Positions 45,993 through 55,374 of a stretch of DNA of 64,000 nt are shown piece after piece. Each line of letters starts with the position of its first letter. Positions within the stretch are counted from its first letter, which is position 1. This stretch comes from Campylobacter sp. CCS1377 (lineage in GTDB: Bacteria > Campylobacterota > Campylobacteria > Campylobacterales > Campylobacteraceae): assembly GCF_040008265.1 (NCBI RefSeq), contig NZ_CP155620.1, forward strand, positions 682,001 through 746,000. The letters are read 5' to 3'. The notes below the pieces were generated by a model that saw only the letters and a program-made list of their open reading frames with translations, was not told where the DNA came from and ran no database searches. A program made the translations under genes and the position numbers.

Positions 45993-47099
45993 TTAAAGTT
46001 TTAATAATCTTGCAATATCATTATAGGTTGCAAAAAGCATTAAGCTTAGAAGTAAAATCATTCCTCCATAACTTAAATACTCAAATACTTTAGGATGTAC
46101 TTTTTTTCCAAAAAGCATTTCATAGATATTAAATACAATATGCCCACCATCAAGCATAGGTATAGGAAGTAGATTTAAAATTCCAAGATTAATCGAAATT
46201 AAAGCTGTAATGAAAAATAACACCACTAAACCATTATTTGCAGCTTTTGAAGTCACATCAACCATAGTGATGATACCCCCTAAATTTTGAGGATCTATCT
46301 GACCTGCGATGAGCTTTACAAGTCCTTTGACAATAAGTAAGGAAGCATTGATACTTTCATCAAAAGCAAAGTATACAGAGTCTAAGCCGGTATGATAAAT
46401 TTTAGTAGTATTGGTGCTTTGAGTGATACCTAATAAAGGTTTTTGTATGGGTTGTAAAAATTCATTATAGCCTGTTCCGATTTTTGGTGTTAGAGTGACA
46501 TTAAGTTTTTGATCGCCTCTTTGTATCAATAGCGTTGTTTCTTTTGGGCTTAAAAATTTAGAAATTTCATCAAAACTTTGAATAGCTTTTCCATCAATGG
46601 CTAAAATTTTATCTCCTGCTTGTAAATTTGCCATTTGTGCTGCAGAATCTGGCATAATTTTTCCAATTTGTGCGGCCGGTTTTATGAGTCCTAAATTTCC
46701 TATGGCAATATAAAGTAAAAAAGCTAGAAAAATATTAAAAAAAGGTCCAGCAACCAAAATGTAAATTTTCTTTAAGGGGCTTAAAATACTATAACTATCT
46801 TTGTCGTAATTTTCTTCCGTGGGATTTAAATCATCTTGACCCTTAAGCTTAACATAGCCACCAAGTGGTAAGGCTGAGAGCCTGTATTCTGTATTTTTAT
46901 AAGTTTTTTTTATTAAGGTTTTGCCAAAACCTATGCTAAAAACTTCAACCTTTACACCTAGCGATTTTGCAGCTAGGAAATGGCCAAGCTCATGAAAGAA
47001 AATTAAAAAAGATATCACTAAAAGCGTGACAAGAAATTCAAAAGAATAAAATTTAAAGCCAATGATTAAAATAATTAATAAAAATAACAAAGTTTTCAT
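45993..47099 (-). CDS. rseP: RIP metalloprotease (site-2 protease family, RseP-like)
   Basis: A 368-residue intramembrane zinc protease. The HEXXH site is in FLIFFHELGHFLAAK near residues 30-45, a PDZ domain occupies residues about 125-200 (AQMANLQAGDKILAIDGKAI), and the second metal motif NLLPIPMLDGGH lies near residue 310-321. It cleaves membrane-anchored regulators or remnant signal peptides. The family is often called RseP, but a RseA/sigma-E pathway is not known in Campylobacter, so the substrate is uncertain. It overlaps pgsA by four bases. Confidence 0.93.
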   Translation of the reverse strand: MKTLLFLLIILIIGFKFYSFEFLVTLLVISFLIFFHELGHFLAAKSLGVKVEVFSIGFGKTLIKKTYKNTEYRLSALPLGGYVKLKGQDDLNPTEENYDKDSYSILSPLKKIYILVAGPFFNIFLAFLLYIAIGNLGLIKPAAQIGKIMPDSAAQMANLQAGDKILAIDGKAIQSFDEISKFLSPKETTLLIQRGDQKLNVTLTPKIGTGYNEFLQPIQKPLLGITQSTNTTKIYHTGLDSVYFAFDESINASLLIVKGLVKLIAGQIDPQNLGGIITMVDVTSKAANNGLVVLFFITALISINLGILNLLPIPMLDGGHIVFNIYEMLFGKKVHPKVFEYLSYGGMILLLSLMLFATYNDIARLLKL

Positions 47100-47629
47100 T
47101 GTTTTCCTTTGATGTGTTTAATGTAAGTATAAACATATTCAAAACCAGAGTACAAAGTAAGAAAAAGAGCTATATAAAGCAAAAATTGCGCAAAAGGCCA
47201 TTGCATAATTAAAAAAATAATTGCAACCATTTGAAAAGCGGTTTTAAGCTTTCCAAAAAAAGAAGCACCGACGCTTAAGTTTTCGCTTAGCATCACCACT
47301 CTAAATCCTGTAATAAAAAACTCGCGTACTAAAATAAGATATATAACCCAAACATCAGCTCTTTTAAGCACTAAAATTCCTATAAATGCAGCCAAGATAA
47401 GCATTTTGTCCGCCAAGGGATCTAAGATGGCGCCAAGTTTTGTAGTCTGATTCCAAGTTCTAGCAATATAGCCGTCAAAAAAATCTGTCAAAGCAGCGAT
47501 CCCAAAAGTCAAACAAGCAAAATAATTAATCCAGCTTTGATGGATATTTTCAAAATGATAAGTGAGTAAAAAAAATAATAAAGGAGCTAAAAAAATCCTT
47601 AGACTAGCAAGTATATTAGGTAAATTCAT
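47096..47629 (-). CDS. pgsA: CDP-diacylglycerol--glycerol-3-phosphate 3-phosphatidyltransferase
   Basis: Makes phosphatidylglycerophosphate, the first committed step to phosphatidylglycerol and cardiolipin, at the inner membrane. The 177 residues carry the CDP-alcohol phosphotransferase signature DGX2ARX8GX3DX3D, visible as DFFDGYIARTWNQTTKLGAI then LDPLADK near residues 60-85, and four to five membrane helices. The start is ATG 47629, with GAGG in front; a frame four codons longer begins at 47641 but would bury that site. It is coupled to rseP by a four-base overlap. Confidence 0.95.
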   Translation of the reverse strand: MNLPNILASLRIFLAPLLFFLLTYHFENIHQSWINYFACLTFGIAALTDFFDGYIARTWNQTTKLGAILDPLADKMLILAAFIGILVLKRADVWVIYLILVREFFITGFRVVMLSENLSVGASFFGKLKTAFQMVAIIFLIMQWPFAQFLLYIALFLTLYSGFEYVYTYIKHIKGKQ

Positions 47630-47684
47630 TATAAACCTCAAAAAAATAAAATATCTAAATTTTAATCAAAAATAATAAATATTT

Positions 47685-47717
47685 AAAGATTTTTGATATT
47701 TATAATCAAAAATCTTT
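47685..47717 (-). terminator. hairpin between prs and pgsA
   Basis: A perfect 13-base inverted repeat (AAAGATTTTTGAT at 47685-47697, complement at 47705-47717) starts six bases after the prs stop. The exit on the minus strand is A/T-rich rather than pure T. Likely the prs terminator. Confidence 0.65.
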
Positions 47718-47722
47718 ATTTT

Positions 47723-48652
47723 TTAAATAAATAAAGAATTTACGCTTTCATTATGATAAACTCTGCGAATAACTTCTCCGAAAATTGGGGCAACGCTTAA
47801 AACTTTAATTTTGCTATTTTCTTGTTTTAAAGCTATAGTGTCGGTAACTGCCAGCTCATCTAAAGCATCGCTGGCAATTCTTTCGTATGCAATACCACTT
47901 AAAACCGCGTGAGTACAACAAGCCATAACTGATTTTGCGCCTTTTGATTTAAAGACTTCTGCGGCTTTGACTATACTTCCAGCTGTATCGATAATATCAT
48001 CGACTAAAATCACTTCTTTATCTTTTACATCGCCAATTACATTCATCACTTCGCTTTCATTGGCTCTTTCTCTTCGTTTATCGACAATAACAATATCAAG
48101 TCCTAAATTTTTAGCCACACTTCTAGCTCTTGCTACTCCGCCAATATCTGGACTTGCTATGATAGGGTTTTTAAAATTTTTTGCTTTAATATAATCATTA
48201 AAAACTATGCTTCCATAAAGATTATCAACGGGTATATCGAAAAATCCTTGAATTTGTCCTGCATGTAAATCTATAGTTGCTACACGATTAATTCCAGCAG
48301 CTTGCATTAAATTCGCCACAAGTTTCGCTGTAATAGGTACCCTTGGAGTCGCTTTTCTATCTTGTCTTGCATAGCCAAAATAAGGCACAATTGCTGTGAT
48401 GGAATTTGCACTCGAACGACGCAAGGCATCGGTTAAAATAAGAAGTTCCATTAAATTATCATTTGTTGGCGCACAAGTACTTTGTATGATAAAAACATCT
48501 TTTCCGCGCACGCTTTCGTCTATTTGAACGCTAATTTCGCCGTCGCTAAAACGCTTTATGCCTGATTCGCTTAAGGGTAAAGAAAGATATTTTGAAATTT
48601 TTTTAGCAAATTCTATATTTGCAGAACCAGAAAAAATCTTATAACCTCGCAT
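47723..48652 (-). CDS. prs: ribose-phosphate pyrophosphokinase (PRPP synthetase)
   Basis: Makes PRPP from ribose-5-phosphate and ATP, the precursor of purines, pyrimidines, His and Trp. The 309 residues are standard length. Visible motifs are FSDGEISVQIDESVRGKDV, the flexible-loop PYFGYARQDRKATPRVPI near residues 93-110, and the PRPP-binding EVILVDDIIDTAGSI near residues 212-226. ATG 48652 lies in a 70-base gap from cheR. It is transcribed alone or with cheBR read-through; a hairpin follows. Confidence 0.97.
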   Translation of the reverse strand: MRGYKIFSGSANIEFAKKISKYLSLPLSESGIKRFSDGEISVQIDESVRGKDVFIIQSTCAPTNDNLMELLILTDALRRSSANSITAIVPYFGYARQDRKATPRVPITAKLVANLMQAAGINRVATIDLHAGQIQGFFDIPVDNLYGSIVFNDYIKAKNFKNPIIASPDIGGVARARSVAKNLGLDIVIVDKRRERANESEVMNVIGDVKDKEVILVDDIIDTAGSIVKAAEVFKSKGAKSVMACCTHAVLSGIAYERIASDALDELAVTDTIALKQENSKIKVLSVAPIFGEVIRRVYHNESVNSLFI

Positions 48653-48724
48653 TAATTCAACCTTAATAAAGAAAATTAAAAGCAGTATTTTATAACATTA
48701 AGGCTTAAAAAAATAAAAATTTTT

Positions 48725-49507
48725 TTAAAGCTTTTCATAATAAACACCTTTTGAGCTAAAGACTTTTTTAAAGTAAATATTTTCAGGTACTAAATCAGCA
48801 TTTCCTATATAAAGTCTTCCTGTAGTGCTAAGAAGTTTGTAGAAATTTTCTAGCAATTTTATTTTAGAATCATAATCGAAATAAATCATCATATTTCTTG
48901 AAACAATGATATCAAATTTGCTAAATTGAGGAAATTTGGGATCAAAAACATTATAAAGCTCAAAACGACAATTGCAAATTTCTTTCTTATTTATAGTGTA
49001 AAATTCATCATTTTGGGTAAAAAATTTCTTTTTTTCTATTTCACTTAATCTTTGCAAGGTGCGTCCTGTATATTTTCCAATTTTGGCTTTATTTATCATT
49101 TCATTATTAATATCTATGCCAGTAATTTGTAAATTTTTAACGAAATTTTGTGCCCCAAGTATAGCTAAAGAATATACTTCTTCACCACTAGAACAGGGTG
49201 CGCTAAGGATATTGACTGTTCTGTCTAAACTTTTGGCATAAAAAATAATTTCTTTAAGTTGAGTGAGTTCTCTGTGGAAATAGGTTTCATTGATGGTAAT
49301 GAAGTCAAGTGTATTTTGTCTTAATTCTGTGTTGAATTTTAATTTAGCAACAAATTCTTTAAAATCAGTAATATTAAAGCGTTTAAAAAAAGTACTAAGT
49401 TTGAGGGGTAAAATATCTTTTTTATCACTTAAATCAATTCCGCTGATTTCATTAATAATTTTTATAAATTCATAAAGTTCTTGTTCATTGATATGAAAAT
49501 TGTTCAT
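48725..49507 (-). CDS. cheR: chemotaxis protein methyltransferase CheR
   Basis: Methylates glutamates of chemoreceptors using S-adenosylmethionine. The 260 residues have the small N-terminal helical domain and the SAM-binding domain with ILSAPCSSGEEVYSLAIL near residues 98-115, ITGIDINNEMINKAK near residue 125-140 and IIVSRNMMIYFDYDSKIKLL near residues 205-222. Normal family length. ATG 49507 follows the cheB stop by three bases, so cheB and cheR are one operon, with cheB first. Confidence 0.96.
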   Translation of the reverse strand: MNNFHINEQELYEFIKIINEISGIDLSDKKDILPLKLSTFFKRFNITDFKEFVAKLKFNTELRQNTLDFITINETYFHRELTQLKEIIFYAKSLDRTVNILSAPCSSGEEVYSLAILGAQNFVKNLQITGIDINNEMINKAKIGKYTGRTLQRLSEIEKKKFFTQNDEFYTINKKEICNCRFELYNVFDPKFPQFSKFDIIVSRNMMIYFDYDSKIKLLENFYKLLSTTGRLYIGNADLVPENIYFKKVFSSKGVYYEKL

Positions 49508-49510
49508 CGC

Positions 49511-50065
49511 CTATTCCTGTTCTACAAAATGGATAATTTCTCTTTTTATTTCATTAAGACTCATTTGTTTTAAATGCGGATTTAACTCTTTGGCTTTTTT
49601 TGGCATTCCATACACAATACTATCTTCTTCGCTTTCGCAAATACATTTAGCACCAGCCTTGTAAAGTTCAAGCATCGCTTTAGCACCATCATCTCCCATT
49701 CCAGTGAGAATAATGGCTAGAATTTTATTGGTTTTTGCTAGTGAAATAGCTGAATGAAAAAGCAAATCAACACTTGGTTTAAAATTGGTTGTTTTTTGAC
49801 TATGAGTGGCACTTAAATTTAAATTTCCGTTCAATACAGTGTTTTTTTGGCAAATGTAAATTTTATGAGTTAGCAATTCTTTATCTTGAAGCGTTGTAAC
49901 TTCACTTAAGGCTTCTTTGTTAAATTGTTTTGCAAAAGAAGGAATAAAGTCTAAACTCATATGTTGAGCAATAACAATACAAGTATTTTTAATATCAAGG
50001 TCTTTTAGCAAAAATTTAAGCTGATTGGGTCCGCCTGTAGATGAACCAATGAGAATGATTTTCAT
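49511..50065 (-). CDS. cheB: chemotaxis protein-glutamate methylesterase CheB, without receiver domain
   Basis: Removes methyl groups from chemoreceptors. The 184 residues are only the methylesterase domain: GSSTGGPNQLKFLL near residues 7-20 with the catalytic Ser, IVIAQHMSLDFIPSFAKQF with the catalytic His near residue 36, and ILTGMGDDGAKAML with the catalytic Asp near residue 124. The usual N-terminal receiver domain (about 130 residues) is absent, as is typical in Campylobacter, so control by CheA phosphorylation must differ. It sits just upstream of cheR. ATG 50065 has AAGG upstream. Confidence 0.95.
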   Translation of the reverse strand: MKIILIGSSTGGPNQLKFLLKDLDIKNTCIVIAQHMSLDFIPSFAKQFNKEALSEVTTLQDKELLTHKIYICQKNTVLNGNLNLSATHSQKTTNFKPSVDLLFHSAISLAKTNKILAIILTGMGDDGAKAMLELYKAGAKCICESEEDSIVYGMPKKAKELNPHLKQMSLNEIKREIIHFVEQE

Positions 50066-50206
50066 AAATACAACCTTTTGCTTTGGTTTTTTATTGTAAT
50101 TTTTGAAAAATAAAATTGTTTTTAGGATAATGACAAAAGAAAGCTTTTTTTATGTTTAATTATGTTAAAATTAATGCTTATTTTGAAAATTTTAATGGAA
50201 TTTTTA

Positions 50207-50641
50207 ATGCTTAAAGAAAAAATTTATATTGCTAGCGATCATGCGGGTTTTGAGTTAAAAAGCAAAATTTGTGCATTTTTTCAAGAAAAAAATATTGTTT
50301 TTGTGGATTTAGGCACAAAGGATACACAAAGTTGTGATTATCCTGATTATGCACATTTGCTTGCAAATCATATGGATGAAAATAGTTTTGGAATTTTAAT
50401 TTGTGGCACAGGTATTGGAATTTCAATCGCCGCAAATCGTCACAAAGGTATTCGTTGTGCTTTATGTAATGAGCCTTTGAGTGCTAGACTTGCTAGGGAG
50501 CACAATGATGCTAATGTTTTGGCATTAGGTGGAAGATTGACAGGGTTTGATTTGGCATTTGATATCATTGATAAATTTATTAATACAAAATTTCTAGCAG
50601 GCAGACATTTAAGACGAATTGAAAAAATAGAGGTGTGGTGA
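50207..50641 (+). CDS. rpiB: ribose 5-phosphate isomerase B
   Basis: Interconverts ribose-5-phosphate and ribulose-5-phosphate. The 144 residues from ATG 50207 are the family length: MLKEKIYIASDHAGFELK, SCDYPDYAHLLANHM, LICGTGIGISIAANRHKGIR with catalytic Cys in CGTG near residue 70, and HNDANVLALGGR. An open frame continues upstream to 50162, but relatives begin near KEKIYIASDHAG, so the internal ATG is preferred. It is followed by an overlapping small membrane protein and apt, in one + strand operon with dedA, pepA and ychF. Confidence 0.95.
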   Translation: MLKEKIYIASDHAGFELKSKICAFFQEKNIVFVDLGTKDTQSCDYPDYAHLLANHMDENSFGILICGTGIGISIAANRHKGIRCALCNEPLSARLAREHNDANVLALGGRLTGFDLAFDIIDKFINTKFLAGRHLRRIEKIEVW

Positions 50642-50973
50642 TGTTTTCAAATTGGTTGATTTTAACTGTATTAATTTGTATTAGTATTTATTTGATTGTA
50701 ATGTTGTTTTACTACAAAACCTTACTTCATAAAGAAAAAATTTCTAAAGATTCCATTAAAAACAATCTTGATGATACTGAAATTGTCATACGCAAACTTC
50801 AGGTGCAACTTCAAAGAAGTTTAGGAAATATTGATATTTTAACCGAAGAATTAAATAAAATCAAAAGCGACTTGACTTCTTTAAGGACTAGAAATTCTCA
50901 GTATCGTTTAGAAAATGATAAATTAAGACAAAGAATTAAAGAATTAGAAGCAAAAATAGAGGCATTGTTATGA
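50641..50973 (+). CDS. single-pass membrane coiled-coil protein
   Basis: A 110-residue protein: one N-terminal membrane helix ([21 protein letters not shown]) and then a cytoplasmic coiled coil ([56 protein letters not shown]). ATG 50641 overlaps the rpiB stop (TGATG). The stop overlaps apt by four bases. I recognise no named family, although a similar gene occupies the same place in C. jejuni (Cj0926 by memory). Topology suggests a scaffold or division/chemotaxis-related role, but nothing identifies it. Confidence 0.82.
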   Translation: MFSNWLILTVLICISIYLIVMLFYYKTLLHKEKISKDSIKNNLDDTEIVIRKLQVQLQRSLGNIDILTEELNKIKSDLTSLRTRNSQYRLENDKLRQRIKELEAKIEALL

Positions 50974-51518
50974 TAACTTTAACGCAAGAAGAAAAAAAAT
51001 ATTTACTTGATTCTATTAGGATTGTTCCAAATTTTCCAAAAGAAGGAATTATTTTTAGGGATATTACAACACTTTTGAGCAACAAAAAAGCTTTAGAATT
51101 TTTACTTTCACATTTGGCGGAGCGTTATAAATATATGAACCTAGATTTTATTACTGGAATTGAAAGTAGGGGTTTCATTTTTGCCTCCATGCTTTGTGCG
51201 AAATTAAGTATCCCTTTTGTTCCTATTAGAAAGCCAGGAAAATTGCCTTATAAAACTTTCACTTGTCATTATACTTTAGAATATGGAAGTGATAGTATAG
51301 AAATTCATCAAGATGCTTTTAGTGGAGTTAATGAAGCTAAGGTTTTGTTGGTCGATGATTTAATTGCTACTGGTGGAACGGCTTTGGCATCTTGGGAGTT
51401 GATACAAAAAGCAGGAGCGAAATGTGTAGAGGCTTGTTTTTTGATCAATCTTAAGGATTTAAATGGAGCTAATGAGCTGGCAAAATTAACTCCTGTTTAT
51501 AATGTTTTAGAGTTGTAA
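50970..51518 (+). CDS. apt: adenine phosphoribosyltransferase
   Basis: Salvages adenine to AMP with PRPP. The 182 residues have the family motifs: [17 protein letters not shown] near residues 19-35, [11 protein letters not shown] near residues 66-76, [11 protein letters not shown] near residues 90-100 and the PRPP loop [18 protein letters not shown] near residues 126-143. It overlaps the preceding membrane-protein gene by four bases and ends one base before dedA. The operon thus links nucleotide-salvage and envelope genes, as in C. jejuni. Confidence 0.97.
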   Translation: MITLTQEEKKYLLDSIRIVPNFPKEGIIFRDITTLLSNKKALEFLLSHLAERYKYMNLDFITGIESRGFIFASMLCAKLSIPFVPIRKPGKLPYKTFTCHYTLEYGSDSIEIHQDAFSGVNEAKVLLVDDLIATGGTALASWELIQKAGAKCVEACFLINLKDLNGANELAKLTPVYNVLEL

Positions 51519-51519
51519 A

Positions 51520-52122
51520 ATGATAGAAGAAAATTTGAAAGAATTATTGCTCCAATACAAAGATTGGGCTTACTTAATTATATTTTTGTGGTGCATTTTA
51601 GAAGGTGAGATGGCTTTGATTTTAGGTGGAATTTTTGCCCATGAAGGCCATGTGAATTTGGCAATGATTGTTTTTGTCGCTGGACTTGGTGGTTTTGTGG
51701 GTGATCAAATTTATTTTTACATAGGAAGATATAATAAAAAATACATTCAAAAAAAGCTTAAAACACAAAGGCGTAAATTTGCAGTTGCACACTTACTTTT
51801 GCAACGATTTGGTTGGCCTATAATTTTCGTGCAACGCTATATGTATGGATTTAGGACGGTTATTCCTATGAGTATAGGTATAACCAGATATAGTTCGAAA
51901 AAATTTGCCTTTATCAATCTTTTAAGCGCTTGGGTTTGGGCGGCTATTACAATATTGCTTGCTTGGTATTTTGGAGGGCAAATTTGGCAGGCAGTGACTT
52001 GGGCTGAGCAGCATTGGTATTACGCTGCTTTGATTATCATTAGTTTTATTTCTCTTTTGCTTTTTGGATTTAAGCAAATGGAGAGAGCGATTTTAAGTAA
52101 AAGGAAAAAAAATGAATTTTGA
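51520..52122 (+). CDS. DedA family membrane protein
   Basis: A 200-residue integral membrane protein of the DedA (SNARE-associated/VTT) superfamily; members act as flippases that recycle undecaprenyl phosphate or aminophospholipids. Seen here are GEMALILGGIFAHEGHVN near residues 28-45, VGDQIYFYIGRYNKKYI near residues 63-80 and the family's RYMYGFRTVIPMSIGITRYS near residues 107-126 (shown for its central Arg and Pro). Four to five membrane helices. The ATG lies one base after apt. The 3' end overlaps pepA by 11 bases. Confidence 0.92.
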   Translation: MIEENLKELLLQYKDWAYLIIFLWCILEGEMALILGGIFAHEGHVNLAMIVFVAGLGGFVGDQIYFYIGRYNKKYIQKKLKTQRRKFAVAHLLLQRFGWPIIFVQRYMYGFRTVIPMSIGITRYSSKKFAFINLLSAWVWAAITILLAWYFGGQIWQAVTWAEQHWYYAALIIISFISLLLFGFKQMERAILSKRKKNEF

Positions 52123-53566
52123 ATTGAGTGCAAAAAAAATCACACAAATAAAAGCAGATTTTGAAGTTGTTTTTATACAGGATAAAAATTTAAAGAATTT
52201 TTCTAAAGCTAAAGATTTATTTAAAATCAATGATTATAAAGGCGAGGGAGCTTGTCTTGATTTAGCAAATAAAATTCTTTATATTGAGCTCAAGAGTTTA
52301 GAATATGAAGATATTAGAATGGCTTGTTTTAATATCTATAAAACTTTATCAAAATTAAATATTAAAAGTATAAAAATTCCAAGCATACTAGGAAAATGCG
52401 TTGTGATGAGTTTTTCATCTTTGGTGCAAGGTTTTAAATTTGGCGTTTATGAATTTAATAAATATAAAAGCGAGAAAAAAATCTCAAGTCTTGAAAAAAT
52501 CATTATTTCCTATGAGGAAATTAATGGCAAGGAATTTGATAAAAAAGAGGCGCAAATTGGTATTAATATGGGAGAGATTTTGGCAAATGCTACTAATTTT
52601 ACTAAAGATATTGTCAATGAAATTCCACAAATTTACACCCCTTTAAAAATGGCAGAAGATGCTTTAAGTCTTGCTAAAGAAAATAAAGATATCACATGCA
52701 AAGTTTATGATGAAAAATTCCTAAGCAAAGAAAAAATGAATGCTTTCTTAGCGGTTAATAAAGCTTCTATACACCCACCGCGTTTGATTCATTTAAGTTA
52801 TAAGCCAAAAAATGCAAAGCAAAAAGTGGTTTTTGTTGGTAAAGGACTTACTTATGATAGTGGGGGCTTGAGTCTTAAACCTGCTGATTATATGCTTACG
52901 ATGAAAGCAGATAAAAGTGGTGCTGCAGCTGCAATGGGCATCATTAAAGCGGTGGCCGAGTTGAAATTGGATATTGAAGTGCATTCTGTGCTTGGTGCAA
53001 CGGAAAATATGATCGGAGGAGATGCTTATAAACCTGATGATGTTTTAATTTCTAGAGAAGGTGTAAGTATAGAGGTTAGAAATACTGATGCGGAAGGGCG
53101 TTTAGTATTGGCTGATTGTTTATCTTTTGCTCAAGATTTAAAGCCTGATTTACTCATTGATATGGCAACCCTTACAGGAGCTTGTGTTGTGGGACTTGGA
53201 GAATTTACAAGTGCCATTATGGGAAATAATGAAGATTTACAAAATGATTTTTATCAAACAAGCAAAAAAAGTGGAGAATATACCACGGTATTGCATTTTA
53301 ATCCCCATTTAAGAGAGCTGATAAAATCTAATATTGCCGATGTAAGCAATACTGCATCAAGTCGTTATGGTGGAGCGATTACCGCTGGGCTTTTTTTAGA
53401 TAAATTTATTCGTAAAGAATATAAAGATAAGTGGTTGCATCTTGATATAGCAGGACCTGCGTATTTGGAAAAAAGTTGGGGCTATAATGCTTTTGGAGCA
53501 AGTGGAGCAGGGGTTAGAATGTGCATTGCGTATTTATTAAAACTTTCTTCAAAGGTTATGAAATGA
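52112..53566 (+). CDS. pepA: leucyl aminopeptidase (M17 family)
   Basis: Cytoplasmic hexameric metallo-aminopeptidase. The 484 residues end in a typical M17 catalytic domain: VVFVGKGLTYDSGGLSLKP (metal Lys and Asp near residues 245-262), MKADKSGAAAAMG near residue 265-277 and NTDAEGRLVLADCL near residues 325-338 (Asp, Glu ligands and Arg), with a divergent N-terminal domain of about 160 residues. The start overlaps dedA by 11 bases and has AAAGG in front. The TGA stop overlaps the ychF ATG. Relatives also bind DNA as PepA in E. coli; no sign for that here. Confidence 0.95.
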   Translation: MNFELSAKKITQIKADFEVVFIQDKNLKNFSKAKDLFKINDYKGEGACLDLANKILYIELKSLEYEDIRMACFNIYKTLSKLNIKSIKIPSILGKCVVMSFSSLVQGFKFGVYEFNKYKSEKKISSLEKIIISYEEINGKEFDKKEAQIGINMGEILANATNFTKDIVNEIPQIYTPLKMAEDALSLAKENKDITCKVYDEKFLSKEKMNAFLAVNKASIHPPRLIHLSYKPKNAKQKVVFVGKGLTYDSGGLSLKPADYMLTMKADKSGAAAAMGIIKAVAELKLDIEVHSVLGATENMIGGDAYKPDDVLISREGVSIEVRNTDAEGRLVLADCLSFAQDLKPDLLIDMATLTGACVVGLGEFTSAIMGNNEDLQNDFYQTSKKSGEYTTVLHFNPHLRELIKSNIADVSNTASSRYGGAITAGLFLDKFIRKEYKDKWLHLDIAGPAYLEKSWGYNAFGASGAGVRMCIAYLLKLSSKVMK

Positions 53567-54666
53567 GTTTATCGGTTGGAATTGTTGGCTTGCCTAATGT
53601 TGGGAAATCCACGACTTTTAATGCTTTAACAAGAGCTCAAAATGCTCAAAGTGCGAATTATCCTTTTTGCACCATAGAGCCTAATAAGGCTATGGTGCCT
53701 GTTCCTGATTCTCGTCTTTTGAAACTCGCACAGATTGTAAATCCGCAAAAAATTCTACATTCTGTTATTGAATTCGTTGATATTGCAGGACTTGTTAAGG
53801 GCGCAAGTAAGGGCGAGGGACTTGGCAATAAATTCCTTTCTAATATACGCGAAACGGAAGTGATTTTACATATTGTGCGTTGTTTTGATGATGAAAATAT
53901 CACCCATGTTGAAGGTAAAGTAGATCCTATTCGCGATATAGAGATTATCAACACAGAGCTTATCTTAGCCGATATCGAACAACTTGGTAAAAAAATAGAA
54001 AAATTAAATAAAGAAGCTAAGGCAAATGCTAAGGGTGCTAAGGAGAGTTTGGAGCTTGCAAATTCTTTATTGGAGCATTTAAATAAAGGTTTGAGTGCTA
54101 GTTCTTATAGTGAGCGTGATAGTGAGATTTATAAGAATTTAATCAAAGAGTTAAGATTGCTTTCTGCTAAGGAAGTGATTTATGGTGCAAATGTTGATGA
54201 AGATGGAATCTTAGAAGATAATGATTATGTAAAAGCTTTGAAAAACTATGCCAAAGAGCATAATCATGAAGTTATTAAACTTTGTGCGAAAATTGAAGAA
54301 GAAATGGTAGGCTTAAGCGAAGAAGAGAGTAATGAGTTATTGCAATCTTTAGGTGTTGAAAATAGTGGCTTAGAGCAAATCATTCGCACAGCTTTTGCAA
54401 AATTGAATTTAATCAGCTATTTTACAGCTGGCGAAATAGAAGTTAGATCTTGGACTATCCATAAGGGTTGGAAAGCGCCAAAAGCGGCAAGTGTGATACA
54501 TAATGATTTTGAAAAAGGTTTTATTAAGGCTGAGGTGATTAGCTTTGATGATTTTATTGCTTATAAAGGCGAAAGTGGCGCCAAAGAAGCTGGAAAACTT
54601 CGTTTGGAAGGAAAAGATTATATCGTCGCAGATGGCGATGTGATGCATTTTAGATTTAATGTTTGA
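53563..54666 (+). CDS. ychF: redox-regulated ATPase YchF (Obg family)
   Basis: Universally conserved P-loop ATPase that binds ribosomes and affects stress responses. The 367 residues begin MSLSVGIVGLPNVGKSTTFN (Walker A GLPNVGKS) and include EFVDIAGLVKGASKGEG (switch region) near residues 65-82, a coiled-coil insert, and a C-terminal TGS domain ending EGKDYIVADGDVMHFRFNV. An upstream frame from 53521 is open, but ATG 53563 overlaps the pepA stop (ATGA), matches the family N-terminus and is the correct start. It is last in the rpiB-to-ychF operon. Confidence 0.97.
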   Translation: MSLSVGIVGLPNVGKSTTFNALTRAQNAQSANYPFCTIEPNKAMVPVPDSRLLKLAQIVNPQKILHSVIEFVDIAGLVKGASKGEGLGNKFLSNIRETEVILHIVRCFDDENITHVEGKVDPIRDIEIINTELILADIEQLGKKIEKLNKEAKANAKGAKESLELANSLLEHLNKGLSASSYSERDSEIYKNLIKELRLLSAKEVIYGANVDEDGILEDNDYVKALKNYAKEHNHEVIKLCAKIEEEMVGLSEEESNELLQSLGVENSGLEQIIRTAFAKLNLISYFTAGEIEVRSWTIHKGWKAPKAASVIHNDFEKGFIKAEVISFDDFIAYKGESGAKEAGKLRLEGKDYIVADGDVMHFRFNV

Positions 54667-54667
54667 T

Positions 54668-55294
54668 TTATTTTAGCAAGGTAATTTCTTTACGACCCAG
54701 TGAAATTTCTCCTTGCTTTTCCATTTCTTTTAGTATTCTTGAAATGGCCTCCCTTGCGCTTCCTAGATGATTAGCTATTTCTTCATGGGTAAGTGTGATT
54801 TTATTATTTTGTGAATTTTCTTTTAAAAAGATACGAATTCTTTCAATGAGTGGTGTAAATAAGGCGTGTTCTAAAACACTAATGAGATTTGAAAAGCGTT
54901 TAGAAATAATGTTTAGAGTATAGTCATTGATGCTTTGATATTTATTTCTTATTTTGGTATAAATTTTTGCAGGAATAATTAAAATTTGAGAATCTTCGCT
55001 GCTTTCTAAGATGATATTATAATTAATAGAATTTAAAGCACAGTTTGAACAAATAACGCATTCTTCGTTTTTAATAAGTTTAAAAATAGTAATCTCTTTT
55101 GCATTTGAAGAGATGATATAAGCTCTTAAAGTTCCATACGCCATGATAACAAAACCCAAGCAATCATCTGTGCTTGCAAGCTGAGTTCCTTTGCTTAAAT
55201 TTTTAAAATATGCATTTGATTTAATTTCTTCTAAGTCTTCGTTTGCAAGTTTAAATTTTTTAAAAAAATTATCAATTAATTCTTCTTTAGTCAT
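54668..55294 (-). CDS. Crp/Fnr-family transcription regulator
   Basis: A 208-residue regulator with a cNMP-binding-like N-terminal beta domain, a dimer helix (KRFSNLISVLEHALFTPLIERI) and a C-terminal winged helix: LTHEEIANHLGSAREAISRILKEM near residues 160-183. Two close cysteines (ECVICSNC) near residues 81-88 might bind a metal or sense redox state; a cyclic-AMP pocket is not evident. NssR, the nitrosative-stress regulator of C. jejuni, is one candidate, but the neighbours (no globin gene) do not support it. The start is ATG 55294 with AAAGG upstream; an extra 12 codons upstream are open. It is divergent from the TehA-like gene. Confidence 0.85.
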   Translation of the reverse strand: MTKEELIDNFFKKFKLANEDLEEIKSNAYFKNLSKGTQLASTDDCLGFVIMAYGTLRAYIISSNAKEITIFKLIKNEECVICSNCALNSINYNIILESSEDSQILIIPAKIYTKIRNKYQSINDYTLNIISKRFSNLISVLEHALFTPLIERIRIFLKENSQNNKITLTHEEIANHLGSAREAISRILKEMEKQGEISLGRKEITLLK

Positions 55295-55374
55295 AAAATT
55301 ACCTTTTTTTGTAGCAAAATCACAAAACATTTTTTTATATTATAGGATAATTCCACAAAAAAAAGGATATGAGT

